Source of the DNA: DASVTR01 sp036382855
GTDB lineage: Bacteria; Acidobacteriota; Blastocatellia; Pyrinomonadales; Pyrinomonadaceae
Direction: 5' to 3'
Assembly: GCA_036382855.1 (NCBI GenBank)
Contig: DASVPO010000012.1
Span: forward strand, 1 to 64,000
Length of the DNA: 64,000 nucleotides
Shown here piece after piece: positions 35,361-44,126 of the stretch; within the stretch, counting starts at the first letter, position 1, and every line of letters begins with the position of its first letter. The position numbers and the translations under genes were made by a program. Below the pieces are notes generated by a model. It was not told where the DNA came from and ran no database searches. It worked only from the letters and a program-made list of their open reading frames with translations.

Positions 35361-35888
35361 ATGATAGAGCGGAGGAATCCAACTTCGAAGAGGCAGACGG
35401 ATGAATCGTCAACGCCTGTGCAGATTCTCTGGCAGTGGTGCGCTTTCGATGAACTGTCTTTAAGCGACCTCTACGAGGTACTGCAAGTAAGGCAGATGGT
35501 TTTCGTCGTCGAGCAGGCTTGCCCGTACTTGGACGCTGACGGTTATGACGAACGCGCATGGCATCTGCTTGGCTGGGGTGAGACGGAAGCGAACGGGAAA
35601 ATGCTCTGTGCGTATGCTCGCGTCTTCGCGCCGGGAATCAAATATGAGGAAGCGTCTATCGGGCGCGTGGTCACGCATCCCTTCGTGAGGCGCAAAGGGA
35701 TGGGCGAGGCTTTAATGACGGAAGCCTTGCGCCGTGTCGAGATGCTGTGGCCGGGTGCGCGTGTGCGCATCGGCGCGCAGATGTACCTGGAAAAGTTTTA
35801 CGAGAAGTCTGGCTTTCGCCGCGTCTCCGAGCCTTACGACGAGGACGGCATCATACACATAGAGATGTTGCGCGAGGCGCAGCCTTAG
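35361..35888 (+). CDS. GNAT acetyltransferase, ElaA-like
   Basis: The 175-residue protein shows the ElaA pattern: FDELSLSDLYEVLQVRQMVF then VVEQACPYLDADGYDE, the acetyl-CoA-binding strand and loop IGRVVTHPFVRRKGMGEALM (with R-x-x-G-x-G), and a C-terminal IGAQMYLEKFYEKSGF. ElaA proteins transfer acetyl groups from acetyl-CoA to amines or peptides; the physiological substrate is unknown. Complete in length. No strong Shine-Dalgarno sequence precedes the ATG, so a later start within the first 25 residues is possible. Confidence 0.87.
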   Translation: MIERRNPTSKRQTDESSTPVQILWQWCAFDELSLSDLYEVLQVRQMVFVVEQACPYLDADGYDERAWHLLGWGETEANGKMLCAYARVFAPGIKYEEASIGRVVTHPFVRRKGMGEALMTEALRRVEMLWPGARVRIGAQMYLEKFYEKSGFRRVSEPYDEDGIIHIEMLREAQP

Positions 35889-35941
35889 TTCTTACTGGAA
35901 GCGCAATCTTAATTCTTACTACTAATCGGAAGGACTCTTTT

Positions 35942-36112
35942 ATGCCGACATCAACGCCGCCGCCTTACTTTCCACAAGGCTCGCTGTCGCCGCCGGATGC
36001 GAAGGCGGGGTTGAAGAGAAAGCTTGTGCTCTTTGGGTGTGCGGCGTTGACGTTGCTGCTCTTCACGGGTTTCGTCGTCGGGACAATCTACTTGTTTAAG
36101 TGGCTGTTTTGA
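35942..36112 (+). CDS. Small single-pass membrane protein
   Basis: The 56-residue product has a proline-rich N-terminus (STPPPYFPQGSLSPP) and one membrane helix (residues 29-53, LVLFGCAALTLLLFTGFVVG) ending FKWLF. GGAAGGA lies nine bases before the ATG at 35942. I do not recognise it; it could be a membrane anchor or a stress-related small protein. It lies downstream of ElaA in the same direction and may be co-transcribed. Confidence 0.6.
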   Translation: MPTSTPPPYFPQGSLSPPDAKAGLKRKLVLFGCAALTLLLFTGFVVGTIYLFKWLF

Positions 36113-36258
36113 GGCGTCAACTTCCGGCGGGCGGCGCGGTCAACAGATTGTTCCCTGCTCTTAATGGTTTCAAACTCTGCGCGCCTCTCGTGCTATACTT
36201 CCATTCGAGTCTCCACATCAATACAAATTTCACTGAAGATTACAGGAGTATCTACGAA

Positions 36259-37614
36259 ATGAAGCTACTGATAATCGGCGCGCTCCTTTGCTGCATGTCG
36301 CTCGCGGCGCTGGCGCAGAACGGGCAGACGCGCAAGCTCTTTCCGTACAACTATTCGATTGACGATTTGCCGAACGGGCTGCGCCTTGTCACAGTCCCAA
36401 CCGATTATCCGAATCTGGTCGCGCTCTACATCGTCGTGCAGACAGGCTCGCGCAACGAGGTCGAGGAAGGCAAGAGCGGCTACGCACACTTCTTCGAGCA
36501 CCTGATGTTTCGCGGCAGCGAAAACTACACGGCCGACCGTCGCGACGAGATACTGAAGCGCGCAGGGGCGGATTCAAACGCCTACACGTCCGACGACCGC
36601 ACGGTCTATCACGAAGTCTTCTCGAAGGAAGACTTGGACGAGATTATGAAGCTTGAGGCCGACCGCTTCCAGCGTTTGAAGTACACGCCTGAGCAGTACA
36701 AGACGGAAGCGGGCGCTGTCCGCGGCGAGTACGACAAGAACAGCGCCAGCCCCATCTCCAAGCTCTACGAGAAACTGCGCGAGACGGCTTTCAGGAAACA
36801 TACCTACGCGCACACCACCATGGGCTACATCAAAGACATAGAGGATATGCCGAACCAGTTTGACTATAGCTGGCAGTTCTACAATCGCTACTACCGTCCC
36901 GAATACACGACCATCGTGCTCGTCGGCGACGTGACGCGCGAGGCTGCGCTTGCGATGACCCGCAAATATTTCGGTGAGTGGAAGCGTGGCGACTACCTGC
37001 CGCAGATACCGAAGGAGGATGAGCAGGACGCCCCGCGCAAGGCACACGTTGACTGGCCGACGCAAACCTTGCCCTACGTGGTCGTAGCGTTTCGCGGCCC
37101 CGCCTTCTCCGACGAGAGCAAAGACAAGGCGGCGCTGGATCTCTTGGCGGCCATCGCCTTCGGTGAAAACTCCGACCTCTACCAACGCCTCGTCCTCAAA
37201 GAGCAGAAGGTTGACCTTTTGAGTCCGAGCTTTGACGACCAGATAGACCCTGAGCTTTTCACAATCTTCACGCGCGTCAAGCAGCAGCAGGACGTTGACT
37301 ACGTGCGCGACCAGTTGCTTGCGACCTTCAAGCGTTACACGACGGAGCAGATTCCGCAGTCGAAGCTGGACGCGACGCGCTCGCGCCTGCGCTACAGCGT
37401 TGCGCTTCAGATGAACAGTTCACCGGCCATCGCGGACACGCTCGCGCCGTACATCGCTCTGCGGCGCACGCCTGAGACGATGAACAAGCTCTTCGCACTC
37501 TACGAACAGATTACGCCCGAAGACATACGCGCCGCGGCCGCGCGCTACTTCGTCGAGCGTAATCGCACCATCGTCACGCTCTCCACGAAAAACGGCAACG
37601 GAGGTGCACAGTAA
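36259..37614 (+). CDS. M16 family zinc peptidase, catalytic subunit
   Basis: The 451-residue protein has a signal peptide (residues 1-20, LLIIGALLCCMSLAALAQ). The inverted zinc motif HFFEH is at residues 77-81, and the third ligand Glu157 lies in GAVRGEYDKN. This is the catalytic half of an M16B pair, a clam-shell peptidase that degrades peptides in the periplasm. The ATG at 36259 follows CAGGAG and matches the signal peptide. Its TAA shares bases with the ATG of the next gene, so the two subunits are translationally coupled. Confidence 0.9.
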   Translation: MKLLIIGALLCCMSLAALAQNGQTRKLFPYNYSIDDLPNGLRLVTVPTDYPNLVALYIVVQTGSRNEVEEGKSGYAHFFEHLMFRGSENYTADRRDEILKRAGADSNAYTSDDRTVYHEVFSKEDLDEIMKLEADRFQRLKYTPEQYKTEAGAVRGEYDKNSASPISKLYEKLRETAFRKHTYAHTTMGYIKDIEDMPNQFDYSWQFYNRYYRPEYTTIVLVGDVTREAALAMTRKYFGEWKRGDYLPQIPKEDEQDAPRKAHVDWPTQTLPYVVVAFRGPAFSDESKDKAALDLLAAIAFGENSDLYQRLVLKEQKVDLLSPSFDDQIDPELFTIFTRVKQQQDVDYVRDQLLATFKRYTTEQIPQSKLDATRSRLRYSVALQMNSSPAIADTLAPYIALRRTPETMNKLFALYEQITPEDIRAAAARYFVERNRTIVTLSTKNGNGGAQ

Positions 37615-39266
37615 TGTCTGACCTTCAAAACGGCTACCGAATGATGACGAGCTTGCACACACGCGCTCGTCTCGCGCTTCTTCTGTTCGGGTTGCTGATG
37701 GTCGCGCTTGTGCCCGCGCATGTGCGCGCGCAGAGTGCGCCGGACAAGCAGCCCGCGCGCATCAAGCCGCCGATGACAGGCGATAATACGATGAACAAAT
37801 CCAACGGCAAGAAGAAAAAGCAGCCCGCTAAAGCGTTGTCGTCTTCCATCCAGACCGTGTTGATGCAGAACCAGTCGCCGCTCGTCACTTTCCGCATACT
37901 GCTGATGACCGGCTCTGCCAGTGACCCTGCGGGCAAAGAGGGCGTGGCTGCGCTAACGGCGGCGATGCTCGCCAAGGGCGGCACGCGCTCGCTCACCTAC
38001 GAGCAGATTGTCGAAGCCATGTATCCGATGGCGACCACCTTCAGTTGGCAGGTTGACAAGGAGATGACGGTCTTCAGCGGCACGACGCACGTTGACAACC
38101 TGAGCCACTACTATCAACTCATCAATCAAATGCTGCTCAACCCCGGTTTCCGTGAGGAAGACTTTACGCGCCTCAAGCAGGATGCCATCAACTTCCTGAA
38201 AGTCACCTTGCGCAACGCCAACGACGAAGAACTCGGCAAGGAAGCGCTCTACAACACAATCTACGCCAACCACGCCTACGGCCATCACAACATGGGCAGC
38301 GTGAGTGCGCTTGAAAAGCTGACGCTCGCGGATGTCACAGGCTTCTACCGCACACACTACACGCAGGCCAACCTCGTCGTCGGCCTAGCGGGCGGCTATC
38401 CTGACGATTTCCCCTCCAAGGTGCTGGCGGATTTCGCGAAGCTGCCGAAGGGCAAGGCCGCGCGCACTAAGATTGCCGCGCCCACGGTTGCGCCCGGCAT
38501 GAAGATTGGCATCATCAAACGCGACACGCGCTCGACCGCCATCTCGCTCGGCTTTCCCATCGGTGTGACGCGCGCAGACAAGGACTGGCCCGCACTCATG
38601 CTCATCTCTTCCTACTTCGGCCAGCATCGCTCAAGCAACAGCTACCTTTACCAACGCCTGCGCGAAGCACGCGGCCTCAACTACGGCGACTACTCTTACA
38701 TAGAGTATTTCCCGCGCGGCATGTTCATCTTCCAGCCCGACCCGAACCTCGGACGACAGCAGCAAATCTTCCAGATCTGGATCCGCCCCGTCGAGCCGCA
38801 GAACGGCCACTTCACACTGCGCGCCGCGCTCTACGAATACGACAAGCTCGTGCGCGACGGAATGACGCGTGAAGCCTTCGAGGCCACGCGCGACTTTCTC
38901 TTAAAGAACGTCAACCTGCTCACGCAGACGCAGAACGCCCAACTCGGCTACGCGCTCGACAGCCGCTACTACCGCATCCCAGACTTCAACCAGTACATAC
39001 GCCAGCAGCTCTCGCGTCTCACGCTCGCCGATGTCAATCGCGCCATCCGCCAGCATCTAAAGTCTGAACGCATGCGTATCATCATGGTCACGAAGGACGC
39101 CGAAGCCCTCCGCGACGCCCTAGCCTCCGGCCGTCCCTCCCCCATCACCTACAACTCCCCGAAGCCCAAAGAGATTACGGACGAAGACAAAATCATCGAA
39201 GCCTACAAAATCAACGTCCGCCCCGGAGACATCGAAATCATCCCCGTCGAACGCGTCTTCCAGTAA
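37614..39266 (+). CDS. M16 family peptidase, non-catalytic partner
   Basis: The 550-residue protein has an N-terminal signal peptide (LALLLFGLLMVALVPAHVRA, residues 20-39) and a Lys-rich linker (KSNGKKKKQPAK), then the M16 fold. The zinc motif is replaced by GVAALTAAMLAKGG, so it cannot hydrolyse peptides and acts as the substrate-binding partner of the upstream subunit. The start overlaps the previous stop (TAATG). A 42-base palindrome follows 24 bases after its stop. Confidence 0.88.
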   Translation: MSDLQNGYRMMTSLHTRARLALLLFGLLMVALVPAHVRAQSAPDKQPARIKPPMTGDNTMNKSNGKKKKQPAKALSSSIQTVLMQNQSPLVTFRILLMTGSASDPAGKEGVAALTAAMLAKGGTRSLTYEQIVEAMYPMATTFSWQVDKEMTVFSGTTHVDNLSHYYQLINQMLLNPGFREEDFTRLKQDAINFLKVTLRNANDEELGKEALYNTIYANHAYGHHNMGSVSALEKLTLADVTGFYRTHYTQANLVVGLAGGYPDDFPSKVLADFAKLPKGKAARTKIAAPTVAPGMKIGIIKRDTRSTAISLGFPIGVTRADKDWPALMLISSYFGQHRSSNSYLYQRLREARGLNYGDYSYIEYFPRGMFIFQPDPNLGRQQQIFQIWIRPVEPQNGHFTLRAALYEYDKLVRDGMTREAFEATRDFLLKNVNLLTQTQNAQLGYALDSRYYRIPDFNQYIRQQLSRLTLADVNRAIRQHLKSERMRIIMVTKDAEALRDALASGRPSPITYNSPKPKEITDEDKIIEAYKINVRPGDIEIIPVERVFQ

Positions 39267-39290
39267 AGACACTCCGCTGACGGAAAATTC

Positions 39291-39332
39291 ATAGTCCGTA
39301 GTCAGAACCGTACGGTTCTGACTACGGACTAT
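39291..39332. repeat. Perfect 42-base palindrome
   Basis: The arms ATAGTCCGTAGTCAGAACCG (39291-39310) and CGGTTCTGACTACGGACTAT (39313-39332) are exact complements around TA. It lies 24 bases after the M16 stop and could end that transcript, but there is no T run. Confidence 0.85.
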
Positions 39333-39437
39333 TTGACTTCCAACTATCCAGTACGCGTCAGGCGTGACGGACGTTGACCGTTTTGAGCAGAAGAATTATT
39401 GTTAATCTGCGAAGGTACGCGACATTGTCAGAAAGCC

Positions 39438-39653
39438 ATGAAGAAATATCTTATCATCGTCGAAAAAACAGCAACCGGCTATTCAGCTTATTCGCCGAAT
39501 GTGCCCGGCTGTGGCTCAACGGGAAAAACTAAAGAAGAAGTTGAGCGCAATATTCAGGAGGCGATTGAATTCCATCTTGAAGGTTTGCGCGAGGAAGGCC
39601 ACGAAATTCCAGAGCCGAGCAGCTATTCTTCATACATCAACGTTGCTGCCTAA
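39438..39653 (+). CDS. hicB: HicB-like antitoxin
   Basis: The 71-residue protein is a HicB-fold antitoxin: KYLIIVEKTATGYSAYSPNV then PGCGSTGKTKEEVERNIQEA and a C-terminal helix leading to GHEIPEP. It lacks the extra DNA-binding domain of longer HicB proteins. HicB normally neutralises the RNA-cleaving toxin HicA, but no HicA frame lies on either side. It is followed, after about 90 bases, by attC 10, so it probably came as a cassette; toxin-antitoxin genes stabilise such arrays. ATG 39438 gives the conserved start; ATG 39399 is unlikely. Confidence 0.8.
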   Translation: MKKYLIIVEKTATGYSAYSPNVPGCGSTGKTKEEVERNIQEAIEFHLEGLREEGHEIPEPSSYSSYINVAA

Positions 39654-39744
39654 AGCCCCGCCTCACCTCAAGTGACCTGGAAGAATTTAGGGAGAAAGGC
39701 GAAAAGCCAACAAGAATAATTAAATCCCCTAAGTCGAAGGCGAA

Positions 39745-39852
39745 TCCTAACAACTCACTCAACCCGACCGCTTGATAGCGTGTCTCTCATGTACGTTTAT
39801 TCAATCCATGTTGCTGCTATCGTCGGGCGGCGGGTTAATGCGGGCGTTAGAC
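39745..39852 (+). repeat. attC-like recombination site 10
   Basis: It begins TCCTAAC (39745-39751) then AACTCACTCAACCCGACCG, and ends GGCGGGTTAATGCGGGC followed by GTTAGAC (39846-39852). Confidence 0.85.
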
Positions 39853-39961
39853 GGCGTACTAAACTTGGCCGCACTGGACGCAGTTATCATTTGAATAAAA
39901 TCAGGCTTTCTTTTACAGTCCCAAAGTCTTACGAGTTTAGTCTCGAATTGAAGGGAGAAGG

Positions 39962-40432
39962 ATGATGAAGAGAGCAATGGCAGCCTTAGGTATGCTTCTT
40001 ACTTTGTCTGGTTTCGCCGTCTCGCAAAATAGTACCAACCACGCGAAAGATGAGGCAGCTATCCGGGCCATCATCGTCAGCTTGAGCGATGCCTGGACTA
40101 AAGGCGATGCTCAGTTGTGGGGGAAGCAGTTTGCAGAAGACGCAGACTTTACGGCCTGGATGGGCGCTTATGTTAAAGGTCGTGAAGTGATAACCAGCGA
40201 ACATGGAAGAATCTTCCAGACGATTTACAAGGGGACGAAGCTGCGCATGAGTGTAAGGAGTATAAGATTCCTGCGGAAGGATGTGGCGGTGGTGCTGGCC
40301 GAAGGGAGCGTCGTTAAGAAAGAGGAGGAATTTCCGTCAACGCCTCAGGTGGTTCCGGCAATCATTCTCACGAAAGAAAAGGGACAATGGCAGATAGTGG
40401 TTTTCCAGAATACGAGGGTTCAATCGCGTTAG
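39962..40432 (+). CDS. Exported NTF2-like (SgcJ/EcaC-type) protein
   Basis: The 156-residue protein has a signal peptide (MAALGMLLTLSGFAVSQN, ending near residue 22) and an NTF2-like domain: DEAAIRAIIVSLSDAWTKGD then FAEDADFTAWMGAYVKGREV and the closing GQWQIVVFQNTRV. The fold binds small hydrophobic molecules; relatives are called SgcJ/EcaC or DUF4440. Possible starts are ATG 39962 and 39965, both after GGGAGAAGG. attC sites stand on both sides, so the gene is a complete cassette. Confidence 0.85.
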   Translation: MMKRAMAALGMLLTLSGFAVSQNSTNHAKDEAAIRAIIVSLSDAWTKGDAQLWGKQFAEDADFTAWMGAYVKGREVITSEHGRIFQTIYKGTKLRMSVRSIRFLRKDVAVVLAEGSVVKKEEEFPSTPQVVPAIILTKEKGQWQIVVFQNTRVQSR

Positions 40433-40488
40433 GATAGTAGAACAGTGAAAGCCTGCAATTAAAGATGGCCGGTGCAACGTGCGCCGCC

Positions 40489-40598
40489 GTCTAACAACTC
40501 ATTCAACGCGGACGCCTCGATAGCAGTACCTTCATCGTTGTCTTTTAGAATCATGTAGAATGATTCGCGTCCGGCGAGGGTTAATGCGGGCGTTGGGC
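40489..40598 (+). repeat. attC-like recombination site 11
   Basis: It starts GTCTAAC (40489-40495) then AACTCATTCAACGCGGACGC, with interior CTCGATAGCAGTACCTTCAT, and ends GGCGAGGGTTAATGCGGGC followed by GTTGGGC (40592-40598). Confidence 0.87.
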
Positions 40599-40638
40599 TG
40601 TTACATTTTTGATGACGGGGATTCTCAGGAAGGTTTAA

Positions 40639-41463
40639 ATGATTGACGACGACGCAGCGCGTTTTCTGATGCAGCAGACTAACGAGACTATCCGTTTTCT
40701 GGTTGAACAGAAGACCACCTATGTCAACTCCATCATCAACGTCTGCATGTTATGGTGGGTTTCATCTGTTGTTTTCTATGGCTCTGTGTTAGCCGCTGTC
40801 TGGTTAAAGCAGAAAGAGCTGAAGGAGCACAGGTTTATCTTAAACTTGCTGGGACTAACGCTGTCGGTCTTATTTCTATCAACCGCTGCCTTCGGTCTGC
40901 TGGTGATTCGTTACTCATTCCAGATTCAGGGAGAGATAGACACGCTGGTTGATAGTTTGAAAGGCCCTGACAACTTTTTCGATACCGAGCTATCAGGCTT
41001 CCGCAGGGCGATGGGATTTGGGATTGGCAGTTTCCTGCTTATCACACTGATCTGGATCTGGTTCTGGTGTCATCTGCGTGAAGTCAGTCTCAAATCAGGC
41101 TTGATTAAGTTCATTTTATGGACTCTCAGAAGGAATAAGAAACGGGAGGAGACGACGATGAGAATTGAGAAGGGAGAGGTCCGGGGTAATCTCGAAATCA
41201 AGGATGAGTTCACGCTGCTTGGAACGGCTAAGGGGAATATCAACGTCAGGGATGGCGGAGTCTTAGAGTTGAACGGGACGTGCGAAGGGGATTTGATTCT
41301 GGAGGAAGGGTCAACTGTCCGTCTCAACGGTACTGTCAACGGGGACGTTTATAACCGGGGCGGCAAGCTCAAGGTTTACGGGATTATCAAGGGCCGCCTG
41401 CATAAAGAAGCGGGGGAGACGTTTGTTGATGACAAGGCAGAGATCCGTCCTGATGCGGTCTGA
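40639..41463 (+). CDS. Membrane protein fused to a bactofilin-like domain
   Basis: The 274-residue protein has three membrane segments (about 28-55, 66-92 and 130-150) followed by a basic linker (RRNKKREE) and a C-terminal bactofilin/polymer-forming domain (about 175-270). That domain shows the repeated short beta-helix pattern: GEVRGNLEIKDEFTLLGTAK, then GVLELNGTCEGDLILEEGST and GKLKVYGIIKGRL. Bactofilins self-assemble into filaments, so this protein could fix such a scaffold to the membrane. It occupies a cassette between attC 11 and 12. GGAAGG lies before the ATG. Confidence 0.8.
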   Translation: MIDDDAARFLMQQTNETIRFLVEQKTTYVNSIINVCMLWWVSSVVFYGSVLAAVWLKQKELKEHRFILNLLGLTLSVLFLSTAAFGLLVIRYSFQIQGEIDTLVDSLKGPDNFFDTELSGFRRAMGFGIGSFLLITLIWIWFWCHLREVSLKSGLIKFILWTLRRNKKREETTMRIEKGEVRGNLEIKDEFTLLGTAKGNINVRDGGVLELNGTCEGDLILEEGSTVRLNGTVNGDVYNRGGKLKVYGIIKGRLHKEAGETFVDDKAEIRPDAV

Positions 41464-41495
41464 ATCTTTCGGATGCGCTTCTGTGGTCCAGCGCC

Positions 41496-41606
41496 CTCTA
41501 ACAACTTGTTCAAGCAGACCGCTCTATAGCTTACCTTTCAAGATTATTCTTTGCCTCTCAGGTTGAATGCTTTATGCTCGCGGCGTGTTAAGCCGGAGCG
41601 TTGCGG
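41496..41606 (+). repeat. attC-like recombination site 12
   Basis: It starts CTCTAAC (41496-41502) then AACTTGTTCAAGCAGACCGC, and ends CGGCGTGTTAAGCCGGAGC followed by GTTGCGG (41600-41606). The right outer box has drifted but the GTT core and arm are kept. Confidence 0.8.
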
Positions 41607-41637
41607 CGGCTCTTCCTGTGAGAATGGAGAAGCTTTT

Positions 41638-42993
41638 ATGGAAGCGATTCTTGAACACAAATTGGCTCCGGGCGTGAGCGGGCTGGCGTTGTTCCGTTTG
41701 ATGTCGGAGTTTAAGCGCGACGTGCTGCAAGCCTTTGTGGATTTGGCGCACGCACACGGCGACATCGTTTGCCTTAGGGGCCTGTGGACCTCCTTTATGC
41801 TGATTGACGCGCAGCACGTCGAGTACGTCTTGCAGACCAACAGCCGCAATTACCGCAAAGGTAGAAACTACGAGGAAGTCAAACGGGCAACGGGCAACGG
41901 CCTGTTCGTCAGCGAAGGCGATGTCTGGCTCAGGCAGCGCCGGCTCGCACAACCCGATTTTCATCGCGGGCGCATCGCGTCATTCGCCAAAATTATGACC
42001 GACTCGACCGCAGCAATGCTCGAACTCTGGAAGACGTTTGCAGAGCAGGACGCGGTTGTACGGGTTGAGGCGGAAATGATGCGGCTCACCCTCGGCATCG
42101 TCAGCAAAGCCCTTTTCACACGAGACCTGAGCGACGAAGCCGACCGCGCGAGTCAGGCTTTCGATGTTATACGCAGGTACATGATTGACAGGCTCATGTC
42201 CGTCTTGAAATTTCCTGCGAGTTTCCCGACGCCGAAGAATCGTCGTTTCCGGCGGGCAATCGCCGAGGCCGACCGCATCGTTTATGAGCTTATCAACGAG
42301 CGCCGTCGCGGGGCGGGCAATCCAGAAGATTTGCTTTCGCTCCTGATGGCTGCGCGCGACGAAGAGACTGGCGAAGGCTTGAGCGACGAGGAACTGCGCG
42401 ACCAATCGTTGACGATTATCGGCGCGGGATATGAAACGACGACGCAGGCTCTCTCATGGACTTGGTATCTGCTAGCGAAACACCCGCAGGCTGAAGAGAA
42501 ACTGCGCGCGGAAGTCTCACAAGTGCTCGGCGGGCGCACGCCGGCTTTTGAAGATTTACCGAATCTGAAATACACGTTGATGGTCTTTCAGGAAGCGATG
42601 CGGCTTTACCCGCCCGCTTGGATGATTACACGCGCCGCAATCGAGGCGGATGAGATTGGCGGCTACCGTGTTCCCGCAAAATCCGAGATTCTGTTGCTGC
42701 CATACATCACGCAGCGCCATCCGCACTACTGGGAGAAACCAGAAGAGTTTTTCCCTGAACATTTCCTGCCGGAGAAGGTGGCAGCACGTCCGCGTTTCGC
42801 TTACTTCCCTTTCGGCGGCGGGCCGAGACAATGCATCGGCAATAACTTCGCGCTCATGGAAGCGCAGCTTATTATCACGATGGTCGCGCAAGAATACCGT
42901 CTGCGTCTTGCCGATGAGCAGGCGATTGAACCTGAAGCATCCGTCACGCTGAGGCCGCGCGGCGGCGTGAGAATGAAGTTGCAGCGAGCATAG
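41638..42993 (+). CDS. Cytochrome P450 monooxygenase
   Basis: The 451-residue protein has all P450 hallmarks: I-helix oxygen-binding AGYETT (263-268), the ExxR pair Glu319/Arg322 in FQEAMRLYPP, and the heme loop FPFGGGPRQCIGN with Cys399 as axial ligand. There is no signal peptide or membrane anchor, so it is cytoplasmic and needs separate redox partners, none of which is here. The sequence resembles the CYP110-like fatty-acid or terpenoid hydroxylases, but substrate is open. The ATG at 41638 is 38 bases after the attC 12 core, with GGAG before it, so it is the first gene of a cassette-like unit. Confidence 0.92.
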   Translation: MEAILEHKLAPGVSGLALFRLMSEFKRDVLQAFVDLAHAHGDIVCLRGLWTSFMLIDAQHVEYVLQTNSRNYRKGRNYEEVKRATGNGLFVSEGDVWLRQRRLAQPDFHRGRIASFAKIMTDSTAAMLELWKTFAEQDAVVRVEAEMMRLTLGIVSKALFTRDLSDEADRASQAFDVIRRYMIDRLMSVLKFPASFPTPKNRRFRRAIAEADRIVYELINERRRGAGNPEDLLSLLMAARDEETGEGLSDEELRDQSLTIIGAGYETTTQALSWTWYLLAKHPQAEEKLRAEVSQVLGGRTPAFEDLPNLKYTLMVFQEAMRLYPPAWMITRAAIEADEIGGYRVPAKSEILLLPYITQRHPHYWEKPEEFFPEHFLPEKVAARPRFAYFPFGGGPRQCIGNNFALMEAQLIITMVAQEYRLRLADEQAIEPEASVTLRPRGGVRMKLQRA

Positions 42994-43031
42994 AGCGCTC
43001 AGCATCTCTTAAAAAATGAGGAGGGTCGGTT

Positions 43032-43628
43032 GTGAAAGAAGAAGGTCCTGAAATGGCGACATCGAGCATTGTTTATGCAGAGTACGTGCGGCTCGGCGAC
43101 ACGACCGAAAAGTTAATGAACAGCTCGTTTGACGATTTCAAGCTTTTCGCCGTCATCGGAGCAATCTTAGGACTCAAGCCGCTAGCCGATTCCCTGAGCG
43201 GCGGCCCGGTCAGGTCCACTTATCTCTTCGTGGGCTTTCTTGGCCTGCTCCTTGTAGTTGCCATCATCGCCTTCAGAGATACACTCAAACAGTCTTTGAT
43301 GGTTTACATGAGCAATCATCTCAAACGGTATGAGAAGGTGATAAAGCAGCACGTGCCCGTCGCGGCCGAAGGGAATTTGTTTCAGGCATATGCGGAGTTT
43401 GACGAATGGGTGAAGCGGCGGCACATCAAGCTGGCGATAATCTTTAATATATTTTTCTTACTGCCGGTGGTAATCATTCCTACTTTTATCTTATGGCACG
43501 CCGAACCCGACGGCCCCGTTTACGCGCGTCTGTATCTAGGCATCAGTATCATCATTTATGTTATCCATTTCTTCGTCAGCAAAGTCTATCTCGGAAGGCC
43601 GCTGGAAGCAGCGAGCGGGTCGGAGTAA
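43032..43628 (+). CDS. Four-helix membrane protein of unknown function
   Basis: The 198-residue protein has membrane segments at about 40-60, 68-85, 135-155 and 168-188, with a helical loop containing YMSNHLKRYEKVIKQH between. I do not recognise the family. GTG 43032 is preceded by GAGGAGGG at good distance; ATG 43053 is an alternative. It lies 38 bases after the P450 stop and is likely co-transcribed with it. Confidence 0.7.
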   Translation: MKEEGPEMATSSIVYAEYVRLGDTTEKLMNSSFDDFKLFAVIGAILGLKPLADSLSGGPVRSTYLFVGFLGLLLVVAIIAFRDTLKQSLMVYMSNHLKRYEKVIKQHVPVAAEGNLFQAYAEFDEWVKRRHIKLAIIFNIFFLLPVVIIPTFILWHAEPDGPVYARLYLGISIIIYVIHFFVSKVYLGRPLEAASGSE

Positions 43629-43703
43629 GCACGGATGAAGTAAAGACGAATAATGCCCGCGTTGAAAATTTATAGTATTCTTTTATAAGAGGAGTTAAAT
43701 GGC

Positions 43704-44108
43704 ATGAACGACCTCTTTCATAAGATTGCTCAGAAGACTTCCAACGCTGTCGGCTCGGCATGGGCCTTCATCATCGCGATAGTGATTATTATTGCGTGGG
43801 GTGTGTCCGGGCCGCTCTTCGGCTTCTCAGACACGTGGCAGCTTGTCATCAATACAGGCACAACCATTGTCACCTTCCTGATGGTCTTCCTTATCCAGAA
43901 CACGCAGAACCGCGATGCCAAAGTTATCCATCTCAAACTGGACGAACTGATTCGCGTCACGAAGAGCGCGCGGAATCATCTGGTTGATCTGGAAGACCTC
44001 TCGGAGGATGAGATAAAGAAGCTGGAACTGGAGTTTAAGCGGCTACGCGAGCGCGATGAAAGCAGCCGGAAGAAAGCCCACTCCGGCGTAAAAAAGAGTA
44101 GTCTCTGA
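43704..44108 (+). CDS. Low-affinity iron permease family (FET4-like) protein
   Basis: The 134-residue protein has two membrane helices (about 17-37 and 45-65) followed by the family motif FLIQNTQNRDAKVIHLKLDE and a charged helical tail (about 90-130, ELEFKRLRERDESSRKKA). The fungal FET4 family transports ferrous iron; small bacterial members share the motif but their role is not firmly known. The start ATG follows GAGGAG. Last gene of the P450 unit, followed by a truncated attC. Confidence 0.83.
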   Translation: MNDLFHKIAQKTSNAVGSAWAFIIAIVIIIAWGVSGPLFGFSDTWQLVINTGTTIVTFLMVFLIQNTQNRDAKVIHLKLDELIRVTKSARNHLVDLEDLSEDEIKKLELEFKRLRERDESSRKKAHSGVKKSSL

Positions 44109-44126
44109 AGACGACGGGTTTCTGCC

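Noticed and set aside
39654..39744. Coding-looking frame after HicB (LTSSDLEEFREKGEKPT)
   Set aside because: It has no start codon or Shine-Dalgarno sequence and overlaps the attC; at best a remnant.
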